A stretch of 64,000 nt of DNA from Nocardia cyriacigeorgica GUH-2 (GCF_000284035.1 NC_016887.1:2976001-3040000), one strand, 5' to 3'. Positions 17,416 through 26,443 are shown, counted from the stretch's first letter. Numbers and translations are program-made. Notes: generated from the sequence alone by a model not told the origin.

Positions 17416-18461
17416 GTACACGACTACCGGTGACGGCGGCGGCGATGGCACTGGTCGCCGCCGTCTGCGTGACGCCCGCGGCCGCCGAACCCACAGAATC
17501 GGTGCCCGTGCTGGGTTCGCCCGGCCCTGGCGTCGAAACCGCCGTCACCCGAACATCTTTGATTCGTGTGGAGGTACTCGACAAGCAGCGCATCCGGCTG
17601 CATATCGCGTCGGCGGCGATGCGGCGGGTGATCGCCATCGACACCCTGATCGGCACCGGCCCGGCCCCGCGCCCGACGCTGTATCTGCTCGACGGCGTCG
17701 ACGGCGAGAAGACCTCGGGCTGGCTGACCAAGGGCGGGGCGGCGGAATTCTTCGCCGGCAAACCGGTCGACGTCGTGCTCACCACCGGCGGCACCGGCAG
17801 CATGTACAGCGACTGGGTGCGCTCCGACGCCGCCCTGGGCCTGAATCGGTGGGAAACCTTTCTCACCGAGGAACTGCCGCCGCTGGTGGAGACCTATCTC
17901 GGCGGCACCGGCGTCCGCGCGATCGCAGGGGTGTCGATGGGTGCGCAGGCGGCGATGATGCTCACCCAGCGTCATCCGGGGATGTACCGGGCGGTGGCGG
18001 GAATGAGCGGCTGCTATTCGACCGCCGATCCGCTGGGTCGCGCGGTCACCACCATCACCGTCGCCTCCCGCGGCGGTAACCCGGAGAACCTGTGGGGGCC
18101 GCCGTCGTCGCCGGAATGGGCCGCCCACGACAGCCTGCTCGGCGCCGAACAGTTGCGTGGCACCGCGATCTACCTGTCGGCGGCCACCGGCGCGCCGACC
18201 GGCGTCGACCTGACCGAGGTGGCGCGGGCGCCCGATATCGTCGCGGCGCTGGGGGAGATGGGCGGTGGCGCGGCCCTGGAAGCGGGCGCGCGCTCGTGTA
18301 CCGAGCGCATGGCCGCCCGCCTCGACGAACTCGGTATCCCGGCCACGGTGGAGCTGCTGGACCAGGGCATGCACACCTGGCCCGACTTCCGGGCGCAGCT
18401 GCCGCGCACCTGGCCGACGCTGGCGACCGCACTCGGGGTGTCGTCCACCCCGCCGCGCTGA
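17412..18461 (+). CDS. Secreted Ag85/mycolyltransferase-like esterase
   Basis: 349 residues: signal peptide (MSTRLPVTAAAMALVAAVCV, cleaved near AAA), then an esterase-D/antigen 85 fold with SMYSDW near 130-135, nucleophile elbow GVSMGAQ (Ser175), WETFLTEELPPLVE, and a late His in LDQGMHTWPDF. Antigen 85 proteins transfer mycolate onto trehalose or arabinogalactan. The 4-bp overlap with the desaturase suggests a joint role in unsaturated acyl or mycolate handling (inference). A second, more Ag85-like copy lies at 27157-28176. Confidence 0.85.
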   Translation: MSTRLPVTAAAMALVAAVCVTPAAAEPTESVPVLGSPGPGVETAVTRTSLIRVEVLDKQRIRLHIASAAMRRVIAIDTLIGTGPAPRPTLYLLDGVDGEKTSGWLTKGGAAEFFAGKPVDVVLTTGGTGSMYSDWVRSDAALGLNRWETFLTEELPPLVETYLGGTGVRAIAGVSMGAQAAMMLTQRHPGMYRAVAGMSGCYSTADPLGRAVTTITVASRGGNPENLWGPPSSPEWAAHDSLLGAEQLRGTAIYLSAATGAPTGVDLTEVARAPDIVAALGEMGGGAALEAGARSCTERMAARLDELGIPATVELLDQGMHTWPDFRAQLPRTWPTLATALGVSSTPPR

Positions 18462-18464
18462 CAC

Positions 18465-19502
18465 TCAGGCGGTGAAGCGCACTTCGGCGGCGGCATAGCC
18501 GAACAGTTTGCGCCCGTGCGAGCGTGCATCGATGGCAACGGTACCGCGACGTCCGCTCGCATCGAGTGAGGTGATCCGGCCGCTGAACTCGATCGGGCTC
18601 GACGCCAGCGCCGGCACCCGCAGATAGTGGGTGTTGTGCGCGAATTGCGCGCGCAGCCGGGTGACCGCGGCGGGATCGCCGAGCCAGGAACTCAGATACC
18701 CCGCCGCCAGCCCGAGCTTGAGCATGCCCGGCGCCACCACGGTGGGCAGCCCACATTCGATGGCGGTGCGTTCGTCGAACAACACCGGGTTCGTATCGCC
18801 GGTGACGCCCGCGTAATTCACCAGATCACCCCGCGAGAGCCACAACACCGTCGGTGGCAGCACGGCGCCGACCCGCAGCGACGCGGGATCGATCGTGGTG
18901 CACGGTATGTGCCGCGGCACCACCGCGGACACCGTTTCCGGGCCGGCCGCGGTGATGGTGCCGGGCACCGCGTCGGCGCGCGGATCGGTCATCGCCACCC
19001 GGCGTACCGCCTCGCCGAGACGTTCGGCCTCACCGGTTCGTGCCAGCAGCGCGGTCGACCCGGTCTGCACCACCTCACCGGTGGCGTCGGTGAGCACGCT
19101 CTTGATCGCCATCACGTCGTAATCGGCGAAATGGCGGAAGGATTCGAAGTAGATATCGCAGGTCAACTCGTCGCCGGCGATGAGTGGACGGCCGATGTCG
19201 ATCACCTGATCGGCGTGCAGGATCCGGGCCGGGTCGTAGCCGGTGAGCACGGTGTCCAGGATCTCCCGGTGCACTCGCAGCAGGATGATCGAGGCGAACG
19301 TCGACGGTGCGATCAGACCCGGGTATCCGAGTGCGGCGGCGGCGGATTCGTCCCAGTGCGCCGGGTGGCGGTCCTGTACCGCACGGGCGTATTCGCGGAT
19401 CTTCTCCCGGCCCACGGTATACCGGTGCGAGGACCGGTAACGGTGGTCGAGCAGGGCCCGCACCTGATCGGCGGGGGCGAGAGTGGTGGCTGCCTCGGAC
19501 AT
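18465..19502 (-). CDS. Fused HadA/HadB-type protein with catalytic His replaced
   Basis: 345 residues, same two hot-dog domains as 11072-12136 (VGREKIREYARAVQDRHPAH; LSRGDLVNYAGVTGDTNPV). In the HadB-like half the hydratase motif reads GDTNPVLF: Asp236 stays, but the catalytic His position is Leu241 (codon TTG at 18782-18780). It is therefore probably not an ordinary dehydratase; it may be a scaffold, an acyl-binding partner or use another base. The rest of the fold looks intact with no frameshift. GGGAG lies 6 nt before ATG 19502. Confidence 0.8.
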   Translation of the reverse strand: MSEAATTLAPADQVRALLDHRYRSSHRYTVGREKIREYARAVQDRHPAHWDESAAAALGYPGLIAPSTFASIILLRVHREILDTVLTGYDPARILHADQVIDIGRPLIAGDELTCDIYFESFRHFADYDVMAIKSVLTDATGEVVQTGSTALLARTGEAERLGEAVRRVAMTDPRADAVPGTITAAGPETVSAVVPRHIPCTTIDPASLRVGAVLPPTVLWLSRGDLVNYAGVTGDTNPVLFDERTAIECGLPTVVAPGMLKLGLAAGYLSSWLGDPAAVTRLRAQFAHNTHYLRVPALASSPIEFSGRITSLDASGRRGTVAIDARSHGRKLFGYAAAEVRFTA

Positions 19503-19545
19503 CTGTGCTCCCTACAAAGCGCTCGGAACGAAAATTCGGGCGGTC

Positions 19546-20178
19546 TCAGCGCATGGGCCCGAACACCCAGGCGGGGACCGGATTGTGGTCGGGGGTGACG
19601 GCCGCGGCGACCGGCACGCCCGCGCCGATGAAGCTGGCGACGGCGCGGTCGATATGGTCGGCCGAGGTCACCACGACGGCGTCGCGGGCGCCGATCTCCT
19701 GCATGATCCGCGCCGAATGGTGTGCGTTCTGCACGGTGTCGACCGCGGCCGGATCCAGATGCACCCGCTCGGCCGGAATACCGTGGCGTACCAGCCAATC
19801 CGCCATGGCGACGGCCTCGCTGACACCGTTGCGCGGGTTGCCGCCGGTGACGATGATCGGCGAGCCCGGCGCCAGCAGCGCCTGGATGTAGCCGGCGCGT
19901 AACCGCGCGACCAGCTCGGGCCGCATGCTGCCGTCGGGTAGGAGCCCATAGCCCAGCACCACGATCGCGGTGCCCGGCCCGTGCACCTGGACCAGCGGCC
20001 CGGACACGAACTCGGCCGAACCCGTCGAATCGGCGGCGGCCGCGGGGGAGTGCAGACCCGAGCCGATCAGCGCGGCCGCACCGAGCAGCGTGGCTGCGGT
20101 CAGCCGCAGCCCGACTCGCTTGCGGTGCGGCCTGCCGGCGGAATGGATGCGGGTCGGCGATGCCATCGAGTCGAACAT
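19546..20178 (-). CDS. Exported YdcF/SanA-type (DUF218) protein
   Basis: 210 residues. An Arg-rich start and hydrophobic segment (RVGLRLTAATLLGAAALIGS) suggest a signal peptide or anchor ending near AAAA. The DUF218 core follows: AIVVLGYGLLPDGSMRPELV, IIVTGGNPRNGVSEA, VVVTSADHIDRAV. Family members (ElyC, SanA) affect envelope biogenesis or carrier-lipid use in other bacteria; the activity here is unknown. ATG 20178 was chosen for GGGAG 8 nt upstream; a longer frame reaches 20238. Confidence 0.8.
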   Translation of the reverse strand: MFDSMASPTRIHSAGRPHRKRVGLRLTAATLLGAAALIGSGLHSPAAAADSTGSAEFVSGPLVQVHGPGTAIVVLGYGLLPDGSMRPELVARLRAGYIQALLAPGSPIIVTGGNPRNGVSEAVAMADWLVRHGIPAERVHLDPAAVDTVQNAHHSARIMQEIGARDAVVVTSADHIDRAVASFIGAGVPVAAAVTPDHNPVPAWVFGPMR

Positions 20179-20238
20179 GGGCACTCCCAGAATGTGCCGG
20201 GCGGTGATCACCGCTGGCGGAAAATGGTATTGCTCCAT

Positions 20239-20568
20239 GATTCGGCACGGGCCGGGAAATGTGTCGTGATCAGTTGGTTATCTGGAGGATTCACCGATTC
20301 CCGCGGCCGCTTTTCGTGCCGACCCACGTGTGATTGTGATGGCGGACCGGGCACCGCCGTGCGGGTCTGTGAGATTCACCGGGCGTGGTTGCGCGGCGAT
20401 TTCTGTGTCCGGTCCCTAATGGCGCGTGAGGGCGTTCGTGAGGTTTCCAGACCCCATGGCGGCGCGCTGGTTTCGGGGTCTTGCGGTCTTAGCGTTGGCG
20501 CAGTTTCCGTGCCGACGACCGGCACGTCGGCACTGACACTGGAACATTGTTGTTCAGGAAGGCACGTT
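20239..20568. other. Intergenic leader before the secreted lipase
   Basis: 330 bp without a gene. It contains one stem-loop, GTGCCGACG / CGTCGGCAC at 20509-20533, about 35 bp upstream of the lipase start, in what is probably its 5' leader. No promoter boxes stand out. Confidence 0.4.
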
Positions 20569-21762
20569 ATGAGACGAAGTACCTCTCGCCGGTTGTTGCG
20601 TTCGGTGGTGGTGGCGAGTGCGGCGGTGCTCGCGTTGTCCACGGTGGGTGGGCAGGCCGCGGCCGCGCCGACGGAGCAGGATCTGGCCGACTATATTGCG
20701 GCGGGGCGGTCGGTGGCGGGGCCGGTGGCCGATTCGGGGTCGAGTTCGGGGTCGGCGTGTGATTCCGGTAGCGGCGCCGGCTCGGGTAACGGGTCCGGTG
20801 ATTGCTACGGGGGTTCGGGGTCGAGTTCGGGGTCGTCGGGTGGGTATGCCTCCGATACCATCGGTTACGGGCCTTCGCAGACGTCGTGGCTGGCGGCGTT
20901 CGCCTACGGCCTGGCCAACGGTGATGCGGCCCCGCCCGGCGCCAACGACTGGAATTGCAAGCCGACGGCGGAGCATCCGCGGCCGGTGTTGTTGATCCAC
21001 GGCACCTGGATGAACGCCTACAACGGGTTCGCCTACATGGGTCAGCCGATCAAGGATGCCGGGTTCTGCACCTTCACCTTCAACTACGGGCGCTCGAATC
21101 TGCTCGAGGGTGGCGGGTTGGGGTCGGTGCTGCCCGGGGTGATGGGCACCGGCTACATCCAGGACTCGGCCAAACAACTGGCGGTGTTCGTCGACCGGGT
21201 GTTGGCGGCGACCGGCGCGTCCGAGGTCGATATCGTGGCGCATTCGCAGGGTGGGTCGATGTCGAACTGGTACACCAAGTTCGAAGGGGGTGCGGCGAAG
21301 GTGAAGAACCTCATCACCTACGGCGCCACCCATCACGGCACCAGCCTCGACGGCATCGGCGCCCTCGGTCGCGCGATCAACAACCTGGGCATCGATATCC
21401 TCGGGTTCATCGAGATCTTCGTCGGGCACGCCGGGATCCAGCAGACCATCGGCTCGGACTTCGTCAACCAACTCAACGCAGGCGGCGACACCGTCCCGGG
21501 CGTCGACTACACCATCGTCGGGACCCGGTATGACGAGATCACCAACCCCTATGATCTGACGTTCCTGAAGCCGGGACCGGGAGCCACGGTCCGCAACATC
21601 ACCCTGCAAGACGGCTGCGAACAAGACATCTCCGACCACCTGACGATGATGTACTCGCCGCGCGCGTTGTCGATCGCGTTGAACGCGTTGGATCCGGTGC
21701 AGTTCCCGCAACTGCAATGCACCTTCAACCCCTGGCTCATCGGCGGCGGCGGACAACTCTGA
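20569..21762 (+). CDS. Secreted class-2-type lipase with Gly/Ser-rich linker
   Basis: 397 residues: signal peptide (RRLLRSVVVASAAVLALS, AAAA cleavage), then a low-complexity Gly/Ser segment with two Cys (about 53-95), then an alpha/beta hydrolase. Catalytic features: VLLIHGTWMNAYNGF, nucleophile elbow AHSQGGS, THHGTSLDG, and a late acid and His (QDISDHL). This matches the actinobacterial lipase_2 type. GGAAGG precedes ATG 20569. The linker DNA is built from repeated GGGTCGAGTTCG-type units and could vary in length between strains. Confidence 0.85.
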   Translation: MRRSTSRRLLRSVVVASAAVLALSTVGGQAAAAPTEQDLADYIAAGRSVAGPVADSGSSSGSACDSGSGAGSGNGSGDCYGGSGSSSGSSGGYASDTIGYGPSQTSWLAAFAYGLANGDAAPPGANDWNCKPTAEHPRPVLLIHGTWMNAYNGFAYMGQPIKDAGFCTFTFNYGRSNLLEGGGLGSVLPGVMGTGYIQDSAKQLAVFVDRVLAATGASEVDIVAHSQGGSMSNWYTKFEGGAAKVKNLITYGATHHGTSLDGIGALGRAINNLGIDILGFIEIFVGHAGIQQTIGSDFVNQLNAGGDTVPGVDYTIVGTRYDEITNPYDLTFLKPGPGATVRNITLQDGCEQDISDHLTMMYSPRALSIALNALDPVQFPQLQCTFNPWLIGGGGQL

Positions 21763-21914
21763 CCCGCCCCTAGACCGGCACCCACCGGACCGGATCGACT
21801 AGCGACTCCGGCGACCGGCCCGGTAGCTGCCAGGCCGCCGCGCCCACCGTGCCGGCGGACGGGAGACCCCTCAACCCGCCCCTGTCCGTCCCCCGCATCG
21901 CGAGCCCGGCGGAA

Positions 21915-21959
21915 AATGCCCACCGAACGGCCGACACGCACCCGGCCGTTCGGTGGGCA
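21915..21959 (+). terminator. Strong stem-loop after the lipase
   Basis: Perfect 18-bp stem (ATGCCCACCGAACGGCCG with its complement) and a 9-nt loop, about 150 bp after the lipase stop; followed by GCGGCCTTTCC. Probably a terminator. Confidence 0.7.
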
Positions 21960-22028
21960 TGCGGCCTTTCCGGGCGTGCGCCGGTCCGTCTGCCGCGCAT
22001 CCCGGTAGCGGCGCCCGTGCTGATTTTT

Positions 22029-22073
22029 CAGGCCACCGGCCGTCATCGTTGCTCGATGGCGGCCGGTGGCCTG
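22029..22073 (+). terminator. Second strong stem-loop
   Basis: 20-bp stem with one G-U pair (CAGGCCACCGGCCGTCATCG pairs with CGATGGCGGCCGGTGGCCTG), 5-nt loop, about 70 bp after the previous hairpin. The spacing suggests a tandem terminator shielding lcp. Confidence 0.6.
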
Positions 22074-22318
22074 TGTCATGCCTGGGTCTGTGTTGTCGCT
22101 TGGGTGTGCTGGTGTCGCTAAGTTACTCGGAATTGCTGTTGTTTCGGGGAGGGTTGCCGACCGGGCAGCGCCTCCTGGGTCGCAGCGCGCGCAGTGCCGT
22201 CCCGCCTGGCTGACCGGGCCGATTCTGCTGGTCCAGCGAGCCTTGTCAGGGCTGTTGATCATCGTCTGCGCGGCTTGCGGTGATGGGAAGGGGAGTGGAC
22301 GAACCGATTCTCCGAAAA

Positions 22319-22351
22319 CGTGTACACGGTTACGGCGCCCTGTTAAGTTAA
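22319..22351. promoter_or_regulatory. Possible lcp control region with two palindromes
   Basis: In the 680-bp spacer before lcp, the AT-richest part holds the 10-bp palindrome CGTGTACACG (22319-22328) and TTAA-G-TTAA (22343-22351), about 90-120 bp before the lcp start. The rest of the spacer shows only the two hairpins listed. No TetR-type gene of the LcpR kind is adjacent, so any regulator would act in trans. Confidence 0.35.
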
Positions 22352-22441
22352 TGACTATTCCGCACCGCTGCGGGGGTGGGTGGCCTGCCTGTTCTCCGCG
22401 CGCGGGGGGGATCTGCTTGTACTCGATGAGGAGTGGACGCC

Positions 22442-23683
22442 ATGGATGGACTCAACAGGCGAAATGCGTTGAAGGCCGGTGGGATTCTGGGTGCGCTCGG
22501 CGCCATGGCGGTGGTCTCGCCCGCCCGCGCCGAACCCTGGACCTGGTCACCCAACGGTTCGGTCGCCGGATCCGGGACCGGAGCCGACCCGATGACGGTA
22601 TGGGACCCCGAGGCCGATGAGCTGGTCGCCGGCCTGATCGACCGCGGCGACGTCCCGAGGGTCAACGAACTACTGCGCACCTGGACGGCCAACGGGCAGC
22701 CGCTGCCCGCCGGGCTGCCTGCGGACCTGCGCGACTTCATGGAGTACGCCCGGCAGATGCCGCACTGGACCGATCCGGCGAAACTGAACACCGCGATCGA
22801 ATTCAACAAGAAGCGCGGCCTCTACCTCGGTGTGCTCTACGGATTCGCCAGCGGCATGATGAGCACCGTCATTCCCAAGGAGGCGCGCGCGGTCTACTAC
22901 TCCAAGGGCGGCCACGACCTCAAAGACCGCATCACCAAGACCGCCAAACTCGGCTACGACATCGGCAGCAACAATGCCTACGCCCCCGACGGGGAAATGG
23001 TCGTCACCTGCGTCAAGACCCGGCTCGTGCACGCGGCCGTGCGGCATCTGCTGCCGCAATCGCCGCACTGGGTGCAGTCGGCCGAGGAAGACATTCCGAT
23101 CAGCCAGAACGACATGATGGTCACCTGGCACAGCCTGCCCACCACCGTCATGAAACACCTGACCAATTGGAAGGTGCCGATCCCGCCGCACGAATCGGAG
23201 GCATTCCTGCATTCGTGGCAGGTGGCCGCGCACATGCTGGGCATCCGCGACGAATACATCCCCAATTCCTGGCCGGAAGCCAATTCCCAAGCGGCACAGG
23301 TGCTCGACCCGATCCTCGCCGCGACTCCGGAGGGGGCGAAGCTGGCCGATCGGCTGCTGGGGCTGGGCGCCAATGTCGATTTCGCCATTCTCAGCAAGCC
23401 GGTACTGGGTTCGTTCACCCGATTCCTGCTGGGCGACCGCATCGCCGACGGGTTGCGCATTCCGCGTGAACCGCTGTGGGATCCGTTGCTCCAGTTCAGC
23501 TGGGGCCCGTTCATCGCGGTGCGCGAAGGTGTGCTCACCGTGGCACCCCCGGCGGCGGATGTGTATTGGCTGTTCGACGAATTCCTGCGCAAGGGCGCGC
23601 TGACGTATCTGTCCGAACTGCGGATGCCGATCAGCATCGAAATCCCCACCATGAACCGCGATATGAGCAAGCCCCATCGCTGA
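22442..23683 (+). CDS. lcp: Latex clearing protein, b-type haem rubber oxygenase
   Basis: 413 residues, close to the length of Lcp from Streptomyces K30. It begins with a Tat signal (NRRNALKAGGILGALGAMAV, cleaved near ARA). The DUF2236 core carries Arg163, Lys166, Thr167 and His197, exactly one residue below the known Lcp positions R164, K167, T168 and haem-ligand H198, with the flanking TRLVHAAVRHLLPQSPHW. Lcp cleaves cis-1,4-polyisoprene outside the cell into oligo-isoprenoid keto-aldehydes. GAGGAG 8 nt upstream sets ATG 22442. A small secreted protein follows 35 bp later. Confidence 0.93.
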   Translation: MDGLNRRNALKAGGILGALGAMAVVSPARAEPWTWSPNGSVAGSGTGADPMTVWDPEADELVAGLIDRGDVPRVNELLRTWTANGQPLPAGLPADLRDFMEYARQMPHWTDPAKLNTAIEFNKKRGLYLGVLYGFASGMMSTVIPKEARAVYYSKGGHDLKDRITKTAKLGYDIGSNNAYAPDGEMVVTCVKTRLVHAAVRHLLPQSPHWVQSAEEDIPISQNDMMVTWHSLPTTVMKHLTNWKVPIPPHESEAFLHSWQVAAHMLGIRDEYIPNSWPEANSQAAQVLDPILAATPEGAKLADRLLGLGANVDFAILSKPVLGSFTRFLLGDRIADGLRIPREPLWDPLLQFSWGPFIAVREGVLTVAPPAADVYWLFDEFLRKGALTYLSELRMPISIEIPTMNRDMSKPHR

Positions 23684-23718
23684 GCCACCGATCCACCGAA
23701 CATCAAGGAGCGCGAAAA

Positions 23719-24024
23719 GTGCGTAATACCCTGCGTTGTGCCGCGGCCTCCGTCGCGGCGGCCTCCCTCGTCGCCGCGGCAGCCGGCGCGAACGCCGAAT
23801 CGCCGGCGTCCGTCGCGCCGGTTGCCGAAGCCGGCACCGGCTCGTCCATGCTCGATGCGGGCTCGTCGGCCGCGCAGTCGGCCGGCTACCTCGCTCAGCG
23901 CGGCGACATCATCGGCGTCCTCGTCCTGCTGGGCATCACCCCGTTCCAGATGCTCACCAGCGGAATCTGTGATCTGGCCACGGGTTCGGGCCTCGGCAAT
24001 CCCTGCTCGCCGTCGCGGTACTGA
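23719..24024 (+). CDS. Small secreted protein downstream of lcp
   Basis: 101 residues from GTG 23719, with AAGGAG 8 nt upstream. Signal peptide (AAASVAAASLVAAAAGANA), then an Ala/Ser-rich segment and a short hydrophobic helix (IIGVLVLLGITPFQML), ending with two Cys (SGICDLATGSGLGNPCSPSRY). No family recognised. The 35-bp spacing makes co-transcription with lcp likely. The mature 75 residues could be a surface-active or haem/substrate-delivery helper for Lcp, but that is speculation from position only. Confidence 0.65.
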   Translation: MRNTLRCAAASVAAASLVAAAAGANAESPASVAPVAEAGTGSSMLDAGSSAAQSAGYLAQRGDIIGVLVLLGITPFQMLTSGICDLATGSGLGNPCSPSRY

Positions 24025-24037
24025 CCGGTGACGGCGC

Positions 24038-25291
24038 TCAGGGGATGACGACGGGCCCCGCGATCGGAGCCGGATCGTCGGCCCAGCGCTGCCCGGCCTC
24101 GCGCGGGGTGAGCCCCTGCTCGGCCCAGGCCGCCAGCAGTTGCGCGACTTTCGCGTGCATGATGGTGCGCAGCCGGTCGAACGAGGTGTCCGGATCGTCG
24201 TCGACCTCACCGAGCAACAACCACCACGCCCAAGCGACGGCCCCGGCATTGGCGACGAAATCCGGTACCACCGGGATGCCACGCGCGGCGAGCATGGCCT
24301 CGGCCTCCGGTGTGGTGGCGGCGTTCGCGGCCTCGACGACGATGCGGGCCCGGATGCCGAAGGAGTTGTCCGGGGTGATCGCATAGGAGATGGCCGCGGG
24401 CACCAGAATGTCGGCCTCGCAGGACAGGATCGCCGAGCGCGGCAACTGCTCGATGCCCTCCGGCAGCCGGGAGCGGTCGATCTCCCCGTAGCCGTCGCGC
24501 AACGCGAGCAGTGCCGGGATATCGAGTCCGTCGGCGCAGTGGAGGGTGCCGGCGGCGTCGGCGATGGCGGTGATCGTCATCCCGGCCTCGTGCAGGTAGT
24601 AGGCCGCCGCACCGCCCATGGTGCCGATGCCCTGGATCGCCACCGTGGTGCCCGACGGCGCCTGCCCCCACCAGACTGCCGCCGCCAGACAGGCGTGCGC
24701 GACGCCGTAGCCGCCGATCACGTCGCCGAGCAGGAAACCGCCGTCGACCGCCGCGTCCAGCCCGCGCCGCACCCGGGCCAGCGTGGCGGCTGGGTCGGCG
24801 GCGCGGCGGATGGCGGCGTGATAGCTCTGGCCGAGGCCGAGTGTGTCGAACACCGCGTCGATCAGATGTTGCGGGACGCCGAGGTCCTCGGCGGTGACCC
24901 AGTGCGCGTCCAGCCACGGACGCATGGCCTCACAGAACCGTTCCAGCACCTCGACCGCGCGCGGATCCTTGGGGTCGAAGTCGATGCCGCCCTTCGCGCC
25001 GCCGACCGGGAGATCGAAGGTGGCGGTTTTGGCGGCCATCCCGCGCGCCAGATCTTCGACCTCGCTCAGCGTGCACCCGGCGCGCATCCGGGTGCCGCCG
25101 GTGGCCAGGCCGGCCCGCAGGGTGTGCACGACGAGGTAGCCGACCGCGCCGGTGTGCGAGTCGGTCCAGTGCAGGCGCAGATACGGTTCGGTGCGGCGGA
25201 TGGCAGGCGCGGCGGGTGGCGCGGTGAGGGCCGCGACATCGTGTGCGCTCGCCTGCGCGGGACCTCCGACCGGTTCGTGCATTGTCGTCAT
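24038..25291 (-). CDS. Glu/Leu/Phe/Val dehydrogenase family enzyme
   Basis: 417 residues with both domains of amino-acid dehydrogenases: the catalytic GGTRMRAGCTLSEVEDLARG and DLPVGGAKGGIDFDP (active-site Lys), then a Rossmann NAD domain (TVAIQGIGTMGGAAAYYLHE). It would interconvert a branched-chain, aromatic or glutamate-type amino acid with its 2-oxo acid and ammonia. Length and spacing are nearer to Leu/Val/Phe enzymes than to hexameric Glu dehydrogenase. ATG 25291 has AGGGAGG 8 nt upstream. A divergent LysR gene probably controls it. Confidence 0.88.
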   Translation of the reverse strand: MTTMHEPVGGPAQASAHDVAALTAPPAAPAIRRTEPYLRLHWTDSHTGAVGYLVVHTLRAGLATGGTRMRAGCTLSEVEDLARGMAAKTATFDLPVGGAKGGIDFDPKDPRAVEVLERFCEAMRPWLDAHWVTAEDLGVPQHLIDAVFDTLGLGQSYHAAIRRAADPAATLARVRRGLDAAVDGGFLLGDVIGGYGVAHACLAAAVWWGQAPSGTTVAIQGIGTMGGAAAYYLHEAGMTITAIADAAGTLHCADGLDIPALLALRDGYGEIDRSRLPEGIEQLPRSAILSCEADILVPAAISYAITPDNSFGIRARIVVEAANAATTPEAEAMLAARGIPVVPDFVANAGAVAWAWWLLLGEVDDDPDTSFDRLRTIMHAKVAQLLAAWAEQGLTPREAGQRWADDPAPIAGPVVIP

Positions 25292-25486
25292 GGCCGACAC
25301 CTCCCTGTTTCTGCTCCATGCCTGCCAGGGCAACGCCGCGTCGCGCACACTCCGGCTCGGTTTCGATCGCACCCGATTCGGGTACGACCTCTGCTGCCAG
25401 CGTGCATTCGCACAGGTCCATGCGTCTATTTACGGTTGGTTCACGGCTGTGTTCACCGTTGCTGCACAGCGCTTAGGCTCGAGGGC

Positions 25487-26440
25487 ATGGATCTGTCGCT
25501 GGCCCGCCTGCGTATGTTGCGTGAGCTGCACCGGCGCGGCACCATCACCGCGGCCGCCACCGCGCTCCACTACACCGCCTCGGCGGTGTCGCAGCAGCTG
25601 GCCCAACTCGAACGCGATGTCGGGACGCGGCTGCTGGAGCGGCGGGGCCGCCGGGTTCAGCTCACCGACCAAGGTGTTCTGCTGGCCGAACATGCCGAGG
25701 AAATCCTGGCCTCGGTGGAACGTGCCACCCAGGCGCTCGAGGACGCGGCCGATTCGGTGACGGCGACGCTCACCGCCGGGGTGTGGGCCTCGGTTGCCTC
25801 CGGTCTGCTTCCCGACGCCCTCAATGCCCTCGCCCGCACCCACCCCGGCATCCTCGTGCGCACGCGGGAACTCGCGCCCGAATCGACGGCCGCCGCAGTG
25901 CGCGACGGTGCGCTCGATCTGTCGTTCGTGCTCGACTACTCCAACTACCCGATGGCTTGGGATCGTGGCCTCGAGCGTGCGGTGATCGCGGTGGAGCGGC
26001 TCTACGCCGCGGTGCCCGCTGGTGCTGTGCCCGCCACCAGCATCACGCTGGCCGAACTGGCCGAGCACCCGTGGATTCTGGCGCCGGCCCGTTCGCATTT
26101 CGGGCACGCGGTGCGGTTGGCGTTCCAATCGGCCGGGGTGGCGCCGCGCATCGACCACGAAGTGGAGGAACAGGCCACCGCGATGGCCATGGTGGCGGCC
26201 GGACTGGGCGTCACCCTCGTCTCCGACCTGGGCCTGGCGCTACGCCCGCCCGGGGTGGACGTCGTCGCGCTCGGCGACATCCTCACCCGGACGGTGTCGC
26301 TGGCCTACCGCACCACCACGGCTCGCCGCGCGGCGCTGCTGCTGGTGGTCGACGCGATCCGGGCCGCCGCGCAGGACAAGGGCCTGGGCGCCGACACCGC
26401 GCTACCGAACCTCAGCGAGATCGCACCCCCACCGCGCTAG
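25487..26440 (+). CDS. LysR-family transcriptional regulator
   Basis: 317 residues: winged HTH at about 1-60 (MDLSLARLRMLRELHRRGTI, SAVSQQLAQLERDVGTRLLE) and a periplasmic-binding-like effector domain (from about 90). Start ATG 25487 follows GAGGGC. It is divergent from the amino-acid dehydrogenase with a 195-bp shared spacer, the usual LysR arrangement, so control of that gene is the likely job. It converges on the next lipoprotein gene with a 3-bp gap between stops. Confidence 0.9.
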   Translation: MDLSLARLRMLRELHRRGTITAAATALHYTASAVSQQLAQLERDVGTRLLERRGRRVQLTDQGVLLAEHAEEILASVERATQALEDAADSVTATLTAGVWASVASGLLPDALNALARTHPGILVRTRELAPESTAAAVRDGALDLSFVLDYSNYPMAWDRGLERAVIAVERLYAAVPAGAVPATSITLAELAEHPWILAPARSHFGHAVRLAFQSAGVAPRIDHEVEEQATAMAMVAAGLGVTLVSDLGLALRPPGVDVVALGDILTRTVSLAYRTTTARRAALLLVVDAIRAAAQDKGLGADTALPNLSEIAPPPR

Positions 26441-26443
26441 CGG

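Noticed and set aside
24140..25486. Upstream extension of the LysR gene
   Set aside because: It lies antisense to the amino-acid dehydrogenase; the LysR HTH starts right after ATG 25487.
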